Shown in pieces: positions 27,072-36,609 of a stretch of DNA of 43,929 nt. A program made the translations under genes and the position numbers. This stretch comes from a virus. Below the pieces are notes generated by a model that was given only the letters and a program-made list of their open reading frames with translations, did not search any database and was not told the DNA's origin. Where the stretch lies: positions 1 through 43,929 of the IMG/VR virus record IMGVR_UViG_3300030333_002529. The stretch is one strand, 5' to 3'. Positions within the stretch are counted from its first letter, which is position 1, and each line of letters starts with the position of its first letter.

Positions 27072-30000
27072 CTTGTCTAACTACAGTTCCTGCAGTTTCA
27101 GTTGTTAGACCTGAAGGTTGAATAGTATCTGAACTACCGTAATCAACGATAAAACGATCAGATAATTTTGAACTATAAGCGATACGGAACTTACCGACTT
27201 GTATCACACCTGTTGCATCAAATGCAGCAGTAGTTGATACCATAACATTAGAATCAGTCCAATCAAAATCACCGTCTAATATTGTTGCGGAAAGAACTGC
27301 CGTTGTGGAAGTACCCATACCGATAGTAGGAGCATTAGTAGGAGTTGTTAATCTAACTGTACCAGTCATTGATAATGTATTATCAAGCTCAATCTGTTTG
27401 ATTGAATGGGTCAACGATGTGGTTGTTCCCATTGCAGATTGAGTAATACTATGAGGTGTGGTAACATGAATCTCTGTTGCTCCAACAGAAACCTTATTAT
27501 CCCTAACGAGTTGTTGAGTAACTTTAACTTGATCACTCTGAGAAGATGCTGCAGCAACACTATGAGTAAACTCATATGCTAACTGTGTTGCTTCCCCAAC
27601 TAAGGATACTGTGGATAATGTATTAAGACCAGTTATAGTGTCTTCAAATTTACGGATGTATTTAGTATCAAATTGTCTAGTCTTCTTGATAATATCATAA
27701 CCACGAGAGACATTAACAACAGGAGGAGCAGTATATCCACTACCACCAGATTCTAAAATAACATCAATAACATTACCACCATCAACAATAACATGTGCTT
27801 TAGCACCACCACCATTTAGATCAACTGGTTCAAATGTTAATACTGGTGGTGTATCATAATTATGAGCTTGTGGATTAGAACCGAGAACAGTTTTATTCCA
27901 ATTCAATGACGTTACAGTATCACCAGTAATAACTGCTTTAATATCAAGACCTTCTCCTTTAGTGTCACCATTATAATTGCTAACAGAGATAACACCTACG
28001 TTATCACCTATTTGCGTATCTTCAACATGACTCAATGATTTAGATTCTCTAGGAGTTAATTTGACTGTTCTATAATCATCCTCACCATCGATCTTAATAT
28101 GATCACCAGGTTCGATTGAAGTTATAGTAGGTTTAACCCTATCATACAACCAAGAAACACTATCTTTTCTAAGAACTCTACTACCATCAACATCATTATA
28201 TGTAACTGATGTAGTAAGAGCAGATAAATCAACCTCAGTATAAGATGCAGTCTGAAGATCAGTATTTGCAGCAATTCTTAGAGGTTTGGTGAGATCAATC
28301 TTAGGATTCTGAGCAATAAGAGTAACATCCCATCCACTAGCAGTTTGGTTATACTTTCTAACCATACCAATGGTTGTATATACATCAGGTGTTGGCCAAG
28401 AGTTATCGGTAAACTGATAAACCACTGCACCATCTCTTACACCTGAAATGAAAGTAGCATATTCTGCAGAACCACCAGTAACAGTAATAGTTACTTCATT
28501 AAAGAAACGATCTGGTTCTACATTAAATGCATCTAATAATTGATCAATAGAAGTACCAGTTAATAAAACTATACCAACACTTTGACCTTTCTTTAAAGCT
28601 TGACTGAATGTAATACTAGACTCATTTATAGTATATGCAGTATTTCTCTTCTGTAATATTCCATCAATATAAACAAAAGCAAATCTATCATCATCAACAA
28701 CTACTACATCACCAGTCTTTTCATCTCTCATAATAAATGGTCCATTAATAGATCCATTGAAGTTCTCTTCTTGTAGACTCATTCTTACATAACCACCAAT
28801 ATTATGTGCAAAGAACTTATCTACAGCAAGAGGTTCTTGAAGAGTTAATGTATTCAGATTCTGTTTCCACTTAGGTGCTTCTGAAAATATAATTCTATCA
28901 GGATCACTAGCACCAGCAGATCTCTTAATGTAGTAAGAATTTAGTCTAGGGAATGTTTCATCATACTTAGCACTCTGGAACACTCCATTGATACCAACTA
29001 TAAGATTATGATCAACCTCTGTCTTTACTGGTGTATTATCAGTATAATATAATTCAAATTCTTTGTTTTCATTATTGAAGTAATCTGGTAGAGACTTAAC
29101 TACAGAACTACCATTCAATATAGATTCAACATTTAAGAACAAAGAATTTAAAGCAGATACTACAGTATCACACTCTGTAAATACATTGTCCTTAGCAAGA
29201 ATGTTTATATTCGTTAATGTCCTTAACGTAGTCCAATTACCAGTTCTTTGATTATTATCTTCAACCTTAGTGAATAAGTTTGGACCTTTATTAATAGTCT
29301 TAGTAACTATCTGGATGTAACTATTCAATGCAGATTCTACTTCAGCACAAGTTGTTACATAAGGACCATTAGGATCAGCAAGGATAGTCGTATCTTCATA
29401 AGGAACAATAGTAGTATATGTGCCAGTTGGAAGATTGTTCTTCATTGCCTCAACCATAAGTTGAGTTGCTTTTGTATAAGCAGCAATACTCTCTTCTTTC
29501 TGATCTACTATGTGATTAAGTTTATTCTTGTAATAATATCTCTCACCAAAATCAACAACATTCCAGTTACCACCATATCTTATATGATATACCATTGCAT
29601 CTATAAGATACTCAGTATCTCTCTGACACTTATCTTCATCAGGTATTGCTAAATTTGGATATGTTGCTTTTGTCCAACCAATAGTCTCTTCTGAAATATA
29701 TTTCTTATTTCCTTCAATAAGCTTAGCAGCATCCATGAACTTACCATTATTAATTCTACTGAATGAGAAGGTTATCTCATCAATATTATTAATTGTGGAA
29801 TAAACAGTTGTAGTTGCTCCAATACCAACATTTAATACACCACCAGTAGAAACAGTAACAGGACCATAATTAGTGGTTCCACTGTTATTAACGACTGTAC
29901 TAATATTCTGAGCTGGATATGCAATGTTTGCTGCATTAGAAACTTTGATCTGTGTGGAGCTTACTATCTCAGTAACTATAGTACCTTCATTAAATTGATT

Positions 30001-33000
30001 ACCACTACTTACATTCATTCCTACACATATACCTAAAGTGGAAGGAAGTGTAATAACATCCTGTCCTTGAGATACAACACAGTTCTTAACCGATATATCC
30101 CAATTCCTTGCTGCAGCAATACACAAGTTCATAGTATATTTGTATATCTCGACAGCAGAAGCTTCTACAGTTGTTTCATTAAAGTATTCTGTTGCTGCAT
30201 AATGAGAAGCAGAGTTACCACCAAATCTAAGATCATGCTCATAAGCATCTAAAATTAATCCAACATCTCTAACACACTTAGATTCTTTAGTATTCCAAGT
30301 TAAATTAGGATACTTAGATTTACCATATCCAACTGCTTCTTCTTGGATGAAATTCCTATTAAAACGCAATTGATTAGCAGCATCAATCCATGTACCTTCT
30401 TTTTGGAAGATAGGTCTAATCTTTTTCAAATACTGAAGGTTCTTGGAAGCTTCCTTAAATTGGAATAATCTTCCAATAAACTTAGTTGCTGCAATTGTAT
30501 TATTACCCTCTTGTCTAATACCAAATGGTGCTGTAGCAAAAGTAATCTTATCACCAGATACAGTATAAGCAGTCTCTGGTTCTTGTAATACTGCATCTAA
30601 TGTTATGGTCAAAGCCATAGCATTATATGGAGTTATTGGATTGTTAGTAGCAGCATCAACAATGGTAAACTCTCGTGTACCAGAAATATTACCATACTGA
30701 TCAAAAGTACCATCAAATGCTGGAGTGAGTTTAATCTCTTTAGCAATTAATCCAGATGTATCACTTGCTTTCTCTGTAAGAGATCCATTACCTCTCAATA
30801 CATTAATATCCTTAGATAAGTTTACAACAGTTTGATGATACCTTTTACTATCAGCAATACTTGCATTATTACTATTCTCATCCCATAGTCTTAATGTTGA
30901 AACTTGAGTAGTCTTGGAATTATCACTTACCTTTACATCTACCTTCGCATCTATATTAAGCTCACCAAACATCTTAAATCCAGCTGGATGAACTGACTCC
31001 TTAATGAGATCTCTCCAGTCTTCTATCTGTGTCTTAGACTCAATAACATAAGAATAATCTTGGTAGAATTTATTATCTGCTATCTTATGAGTTCTTACAC
31101 CAATTTTACCTTTATCAGAAGTATAAGTACCTAGATTATCATAATAAGATCTTAGATCAATTGAAAACTCTGCTCTCTGAACAGAAACTATTGTGCCAGT
31201 TGAATTACTGGCACTACCAGTAATAGTCTGACCTACAATAAATTCACCTTTAGTTACAGATACCTTAAGAATGTTAGATCCTATTCTCCATCCACCATTA
31301 GTAACAGTACCTTCTGCAAGTCCAGAAGTTACCTTTTCTCCACTCAAGAAATCATCTGTTGTGTCTAATATAATAACATCACTTGCCTTATGCTTTCTTA
31401 ATACTGAAGTATCATTCCAAATTCCAGATCCATTAAATTCGAGTTGTACATTCTTTGGAGATCCTATAGAAGAACCCAAAGCAAATATTCTAATATCACC
31501 TTCAACAACCTTAAGTTCTGGTTTGTATGTGTAGTTCTTTCCTTTGTTTGTTACAATAACATTTGCTATTCTATTATCAGCAGTTTTTAAAACATCAAAC
31601 CTTGCTTCAGATCCATCACCATCAACTACAACAACTTTTGGTTTAGAATAGTTAAATCCAGCTTTGTTGATTGTAACACCAACAATATTCTTTTCTACAG
31701 GATCCCATTGTGCAGTAACATCAGAAGCTCTACTACTATCTAATTCTGCTCCTAATACACCAGGAACTTTCCTATAACCAGAACCAAGATTAGATACCTC
31801 AACTTCGGCAATAGAACCAGTTGCACCTTTAGATTTTGTAGTATACCTAATATTACCAGTTCCATACCACTCAGGATTTTCTGTTAACTCATATACAAAC
31901 CTATCAGTTGTAACAAATGATACTTTAACTCCTGTACCAGTAGACTGAATAGAAGATGTGAGTGCATCAGAAATTAACTTCTGTCCTTGTAATGGATCAT
32001 TAATAAGCTCAATATAATTGTTATTATCAACAATACTTGTGGATGGACCAATTCTTATCTGCTTAGTTCCATCTACCATTGTTCTCACTATAGACTTATA
32101 GTAATACCTTTGATAAGATCTAGGTACTCTTTTAGTCAATATACCAGTAAGATTAACATCACCAAGTCTAGGACCATATCCAAACTTCACATATGAATAA
32201 GAACCTGTAGTACCAGGAGTACCAATATTAACAACTTCTGGTGCAATGATATTATCATTCTGACTAGGAGATATAATAAACTCAGATTCGCTGTTTGTAT
32301 AATGACTCAAATCAAATCTGTATTGATAATACTCTTGTATCTTAAGATTAGGTGATATTTCATATGGACCAGAAACAGATGAAGATATTTTTGTTACAAT
32401 CTTATAATCTGTAACAGTATCAATATCAATTAATTTCTTAGGTTCACTCTCATCAAATAGTGTAGCTTGATCTGTAATCTTATATGGAGTAAAGTCTCCA
32501 TTAGCAAAGAATCCTTGATCATGTTCTACAATCAGTTTATTATTCTCATATGAAATGATTTTAGGATCTAATGATGTACCTGTAACAGGAAGCAATTCCC
32601 CAACAGTAAATCTATAACTAGATCCATATAATGTAACAATTTCATTGTCGAAATGATCTATATCACTAGTATTATTCTGTGCCCTTGTGACAGTTACTGA
32701 TTTGGTAGACTCTGATATAGAGTTTACCTTAACAATCTCATCACCTATTGATAAAAGATCATTTTTTGATAACCCACTAATAGAATCTAATTTTAATACA
32801 GTCTCACCAGTAGCGAATCCAATATGATCGACTACTAAACGTAGACGTTGAGTATTAGTAGAAGCACCTGATCTGTTTAATGATGAATCCTCAACAGTAA
32901 GAATATCACCTTGCTTGTAAGTAGATCCTTTAGTTGTAATAACAACAGACTGTACAAATCCTAATCCACCAGCAACCTCCTGTACAACTATGGTTGCTTT

Positions 33001-36000
33001 TGCATTATTTGAGTCGCCGACTTTTCCTAAATCAGTTCTAGCAGCATTCTGATCAACAAATATAAGCTCTACATCCTCATATGTGTTTGCTGCATAATCA
33101 GCACCAGCATTAACCAAATCAGCTCTTCCTAATCCAGGATCATTAATTTGTGTTGATAATGTTAGTGACTTGATATCAATCTCTTGTGTTGCTCCTAATT
33201 GAACATAGTAAGTTGTTGTCGAGATAGAATCATCAGGATCTATTTCAACATATACAACATCACCTACACCAAGTGCATGATCACCATCAGTTTTAACTAA
33301 TGCAATATTCGTATTAACAATGAATGGTATTAAACCCGTACTTAAGCTTGTAGTTGATAATATCTCTGCACCAACTGTGTTTAATAGATTATTACTTCTA
33401 AGGAAGTATCCTGCCTGTTGTGAGAAAGTACCAGTTAATACTTTAAGTTTAACAGAATTTCTCTTATCAGTAGATTCGATTACTTCACCTGTTGCTATTA
33501 TAGATGGTGGGTCAGTTTTATTAACAGTACCATTAGTCAACTCTATAATTGCACCAGCAGTGAATGTAGCGTTTGTGTTAAGAACAATATTGATACTCAG
33601 TGTTGTAGAGTCAAATAAACCTGTAGAATCAAATGTTCCCGTAACATCTTCAAGAACAAGAATTTTACCATCAAGAACATCACCAACAACCTTACCAGAT
33701 ACTCCAGATGATGCTTGTGTTATTGTATCTCCACCAAACACATAGCAATTTTCCGTAATCTGAACTTTAGCTACTCTCTTTGCATCCGTAGCTTGTAGTT
33801 CTTCTACAGTATTTCCTCTAACTGCGGAAATGGTTCCAGCAGCATCTACACCACCAGTACCAGTATCATCTAGAATAATAGATGAACCAACTTTAAAATT
33901 ATCAGATGAGCTGTATACTTGGAATGCGTCTAAACTACCAGCAGAAACGTCTTTAACAACTCCCCTAGTCTTACGACCATTATTAGGTGTATCGACCCCA
34001 CGGAGGCGTACAGCGTCCAATGGGAGGTCATTCTGTGTTTGATTCTGATCGTAGTTAGCAGCAAGAGGTAAAGAATAGAAATTCTCACCAATAAGATATG
34101 GAAATTCTGGATCACCTAGATTATCAAATGTCGCAAAATATGCGTATGTTCCATTTGGATATTCTGGTGTTACACAATATCTTCCGTTATTCCTATCTAC
34201 AGTTCCGTATCTATCTGCGTAATAATAGTCTTGTATGAATGTTCCTAGCGGATATGTAACAAGGGATGGTCCATCTGGTCTAGTTGCATACTTCAAATAT
34301 CCTGATTGCATCCGCACAATGCTACTAGAAGAATCTACAGGATCAGAATATCCGTAAGGACCATATATGGGATTACCATCATATGCAAATCCAATGATAG
34401 GAGAATGATTAGTTCCCGTATCATTTCCTCTAAGTGTTGGTGGATATGAAACAGTACCGTAGTTATTGTATCCTCTATCATTAAGGTGAGAGATTCCAAA
34501 TTCAGAATCTAATGTCTCTTCTACAAATCTATTCTTGATCCACTCATATATTGAAGAACTTGCAAGTGCACCAGAACCACTTGGTATGACTTGGATTACA
34601 ACATTTTGTTCACTATAGAAAGATCCACCATTTACTTTAGTGCATCCAGATATTTGTCCAGTAGCAGATACTTGAGCAGTATATTCTGCATATCTACCTC
34701 TTCCTAGAGCATCAACTATTCTAATAGTTGGAGGAGCAGAATAATATTCACCAGGATCAGTAACTACTAAGCTTGTTATTGCTCCTTGTGTGATAACAGG
34801 TGTTAATACCGCATTCCTACCAGATACTATTTCAACAATAGGAGCAGCAGTATACGAACCAGCATCATCTATTCTAACAGACTCAACTACAGTACCAGAC
34901 AACACAGCAGTTGCCTTATATGGTTCACTATTAACAAGTACATAAGGAGGTCTAGAATAACCACTTCCTTGTGTAGTAACATCTATCTTAGTAAGACCAC
35001 CATAAAACACACCATCTTGATGCTTATGGGTATATGCTAAAGATCCATCTACTAAAATACCAAAATCTTTTCTTGGAGTCTTGTATACCTCAGTAGTTGT
35101 AATAGCATTCTTTCTTATAGTTCTTAAGAAGGATTGCTCGACAACTGTCTCTGTAGCAGGTATTGTCTGATTATAGAACATAGTCCTATTAACAGGTACA
35201 CCACTAGTACAGATATAATAATTGTTATCATCACTAAAGATTCTCTGTATACCAGGTATAGCATCATTTACAGATGCTTGTGTTCTAGGATCTCCTGATA
35301 AAGGAGTATAATTCGCATCATCATTAGGTAACCATCTAACAGTACCATCACTTTTCTTAATCTTAGGATCAACTGTATCAAATCCAGAATCTTCTACTAC
35401 TAAAGGTTCACCCTCAATACCATATGGTGTTGAAGTAGTAGGTGATAAGTTATAAACTACACCAAGTGCTATAAACTCAACATTATTTCCTTTGATTCTA
35501 TCATCACTATAAACTGTTGATCCTATATTATGAGTTCTAGTTAACTTTCTATTCTTAATCTTAAACTGTCTTATAGTTTTACTAGAATACTCAATAACTT
35601 CACCATCTACAAATATTCTTCCTTCTTTCTCCCACCCAAAAGTAGAATCAACATCTATAATATTTCCTGTTTGATCACTAGAAGTAATTGCTTTCTTAAG
35701 CTTAGTCTTATTTGCTATAGTAAACTGATTATTGATTGTGGATGGAGCAAGAACCAATTCCCATACATTAGAACCATCAACATCTTCTAGTTTCTTTATA
35801 TTATCAACTACAGCAGAAGCATAGTTATCTCCACGCTCTATAACAACCTTACCTATTAAATTTTTAGGATCACCACTTATAATAACTACCTTCAAAGCAT
35901 GAACATTAATCCAATCAGACTCTGATGATTTAAGTGTAGTATCCTTTGGAAAATAAACATCATTATCTTCACTACTTACAAGAGAATTGAAGATAAACTG

Positions 36001-36609
36001 AATAGAACGCTTAGTACCTTTTGATTTGTAGAAAGACGAGATGTTCTTTATAAGGGTTCTCTTATCGATTTCACCACGTAGATACTTCTCAGGTATACCA
36101 GCAAGGTATTCTGACTCAAAACTCTTTATGAGAGCATACAAAAACAGATTACTAAGGTTTTCTACCTTAACATCTGCTGCATGTGTATCAGCAGTAGTAG
36201 AAACATATGTACTGAGCTTATAAAGATCCCCAAGTTCAGTATTACCACTTACACCCCTAGCAACACCATTAAACTGATTAGGTGTCTTTGATGCATAAAA
36301 GAATATTTCATCATCAACTTTAGCAAGTCCACTATCAGGGAACCCTTCAGTCGATAGTACATTTATACTAGTATCTGAGATCCCAGTTATACCAACGGTT
36401 TTCGAGGATTGTGTTAGAACCTCTTTATCGTAAAAATTAATATCACGATATTTTGTTAAATTTGTAACAATGTCTAAAACACCACCACTAAGCTCTTGTT
36501 GAGCATAGTAAGATTTGAGGAACTTAACGAAGTACTCATAGTCCTCTACGATGAATCCAGGTAACTGACTTTCAATCAGTGCCGAGATATTTTTAGACTT
36601 TACGTTCAT
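27067..36609 (-). CDS. 7: Baseplate wedge gp7-like protein, enlarged to 3180 aa, with YHYH domain
   Basis: Residues 1-240 resemble part of T4 gp7 (DYEYFVKFLKSYYAQ, then IPEKYLRGEIDKRTLIKNIS, FYKSKGTKRSIQFIFNSL). Around residue 1860-1880, WRDLIKESVHPAGFKMFGEL recalls T4 SDVIRFVHPVGFGFIAI. T4 gp7 is 1032 aa, so this protein is three times larger. Inserted material includes a YHYH-type domain at about 735-860 (IIGFAYDGNPIYGPYGY, CVTPEYPNGTYAYF), many GxGYxxxP modules, and two related helical domains near 2090-2170 and 2310-2390 (KCVRDVGLILDAYEHDLRFG and KCQRDTEYLIDAMVYHIRYG). The start overlaps the gp6 stop as ATGA. The baseplate wedge role is supported by order and homology; roles of the insertions are unknown. 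Confidence 0.88.
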   Translation of the reverse strand: MNVKSKNISALIESQLPGFIVEDYEYFVKFLKSYYAQQELSGGVLDIVTNLTKYRDINFYDKEVLTQSSKTVGITGISDTSINVLSTEGFPDSGLAKVDDEIFFYASKTPNQFNGVARGVSGNTELGDLYKLSTYVSTTADTHAADVKVENLSNLFLYALIKSFESEYLAGIPEKYLRGEIDKRTLIKNISSFYKSKGTKRSIQFIFNSLVSSEDNDVYFPKDTTLKSSESDWINVHALKVVIISGDPKNLIGKVVIERGDNYASAVVDNIKKLEDVDGSNVWELVLAPSTINNQFTIANKTKLKKAITSSDQTGNIIDVDSTFGWEKEGRIFVDGEVIEYSSKTIRQFKIKNRKLTRTHNIGSTVYSDDRIKGNNVEFIALGVVYNLSPTTSTPYGIEGEPLVVEDSGFDTVDPKIKKSDGTVRWLPNDDANYTPLSGDPRTQASVNDAIPGIQRIFSDDNNYYICTSGVPVNRTMFYNQTIPATETVVEQSFLRTIRKNAITTTEVYKTPRKDFGILVDGSLAYTHKHQDGVFYGGLTKIDVTTQGSGYSRPPYVLVNSEPYKATAVLSGTVVESVRIDDAGSYTAAPIVEIVSGRNAVLTPVITQGAITSLVVTDPGEYYSAPPTIRIVDALGRGRYAEYTAQVSATGQISGCTKVNGGSFYSEQNVVIQVIPSGSGALASSSIYEWIKNRFVEETLDSEFGISHLNDRGYNNYGTVSYPPTLRGNDTGTNHSPIIGFAYDGNPIYGPYGYSDPVDSSSSIVRMQSGYLKYATRPDGPSLVTYPLGTFIQDYYYADRYGTVDRNNGRYCVTPEYPNGTYAYFATFDNLGDPEFPYLIGENFYSLPLAANYDQNQTQNDLPLDAVRLRGVDTPNNGRKTRGVVKDVSAGSLDAFQVYSSSDNFKVGSSIILDDTGTGGVDAAGTISAVRGNTVEELQATDAKRVAKVQITENCYVFGGDTITQASSGVSGKVVGDVLDGKILVLEDVTGTFDSTGLFDSTTLSINIVLNTNATFTAGAIIELTNGTVNKTDPPSIIATGEVIESTDKRNSVKLKVLTGTFSQQAGYFLRSNNLLNTVGAEILSTTSLSTGLIPFIVNTNIALVKTDGDHALGVGDVVYVEIDPDDSISTTTYYVQLGATQEIDIKSLTLSTQINDPGLGRADLVNAGADYAANTYEDVELIFVDQNAARTDLGKVGDSNNAKATIVVQEVAGGLGFVQSVVITTKGSTYKQGDILTVEDSSLNRSGASTNTQRLRLVVDHIGFATGETVLKLDSISGLSKNDLLSIGDEIVKVNSISESTKSVTVTRAQNNTSDIDHFDNEIVTLYGSSYRFTVGELLPVTGTSLDPKIISYENNKLIVEHDQGFFANGDFTPYKITDQATLFDESEPKKLIDIDTVTDYKIVTKISSSVSGPYEISPNLKIQEYYQYRFDLSHYTNSESEFIISPSQNDNIIAPEVVNIGTPGTTGSYSYVKFGYGPRLGDVNLTGILTKRVPRSYQRYYYKSIVRTMVDGTKQIRIGPSTSIVDNNNYIELINDPLQGQKLISDALTSSIQSTGTGVKVSFVTTDRFVYELTENPEWYGTGNIRYTTKSKGATGSIAEVEVSNLGSGYRKVPGVLGAELDSSRASDVTAQWDPVEKNIVGVTINKAGFNYSKPKVVVVDGDGSEARFDVLKTADNRIANVIVTNKGKNYTYKPELKVVEGDIRIFALGSSIGSPKNVQLEFNGSGIWNDTSVLRKHKASDVIILDTTDDFLSGEKVTSGLAEGTVTNGGWRIGSNILKVSVTKGEFIVGQTITGSASNSTGTIVSVQRAEFSIDLRSYYDNLGTYTSDKGKIGVRTHKIADNKFYQDYSYVIESKTQIEDWRDLIKESVHPAGFKMFGELNIDAKVDVKVSDNSKTTQVSTLRLWDENSNNASIADSKRYHQTVVNLSKDINVLRGNGSLTEKASDTSGLIAKEIKLTPAFDGTFDQYGNISGTREFTIVDAATNNPITPYNAMALTITLDAVLQEPETAYTVSGDKITFATAPFGIRQEGNNTIAATKFIGRLFQFKEASKNLQYLKKIRPIFQKEGTWIDAANQLRFNRNFIQEEAVGYGKSKYPNLTWNTKESKCVRDVGLILDAYEHDLRFGGNSASHYAATEYFNETTVEASAVEIYKYTMNLCIAAARNWDISVKNCVVSQGQDVITLPSTLGICVGMNVSSGNQFNEGTIVTEIVSSTQIKVSNAANIAYPAQNISTVVNNSGTTNYGPVTVSTGGVLNVGIGATTTVYSTINNIDEITFSFSRINNGKFMDAAKLIEGNKKYISEETIGWTKATYPNLAIPDEDKCQRDTEYLIDAMVYHIRYGGNWNVVDFGERYYYKNKLNHIVDQKEESIAAYTKATQLMVEAMKNNLPTGTYTTIVPYEDTTILADPNGPYVTTCAEVESALNSYIQIVTKTINKGPNLFTKVEDNNQRTGNWTTLRTLTNINILAKDNVFTECDTVVSALNSLFLNVESILNGSSVVKSLPDYFNNENKEFELYYTDNTPVKTEVDHNLIVGINGVFQSAKYDETFPRLNSYYIKRSAGASDPDRIIFSEAPKWKQNLNTLTLQEPLAVDKFFAHNIGGYVRMSLQEENFNGSINGPFIMRDEKTGDVVVVDDDRFAFVYIDGILQKRNTAYTINESSITFSQALKKGQSVGIVLLTGTSIDQLLDAFNVEPDRFFNEVTITVTGGSAEYATFISGVRDGAVVYQFTDNSWPTPDVYTTIGMVRKYNQTASGWDVTLIAQNPKIDLTKPLRIAANTDLQTASYTEVDLSALTTSVTYNDVDGSRVLRKDSVSWLYDRVKPTITSIEPGDHIKIDGEDDYRTVKLTPRESKSLSHVEDTQIGDNVGVISVSNYNGDTKGEGLDIKAVITGDTVTSLNWNKTVLGSNPQAHNYDTPPVLTFEPVDLNGGGAKAHVIVDGGNVIDVILESGGSGYTAPPVVNVSRGYDIIKKTRQFDTKYIRKFEDTITGLNTLSTVSLVGEATQLAYEFTHSVAAASSQSDQVKVTQQLVRDNKVSVGATEIHVTTPHSITQSAMGTTTSLTHSIKQIELDNTLSMTGTVRLTTPTNAPTIGMGTSTTAVLSATILDGDFDWTDSNVMVSTTAAFDATGVIQVGKFRIAYSSKLSDRFIVDYGSSDTIQPSGLTTETAGTVVRQV

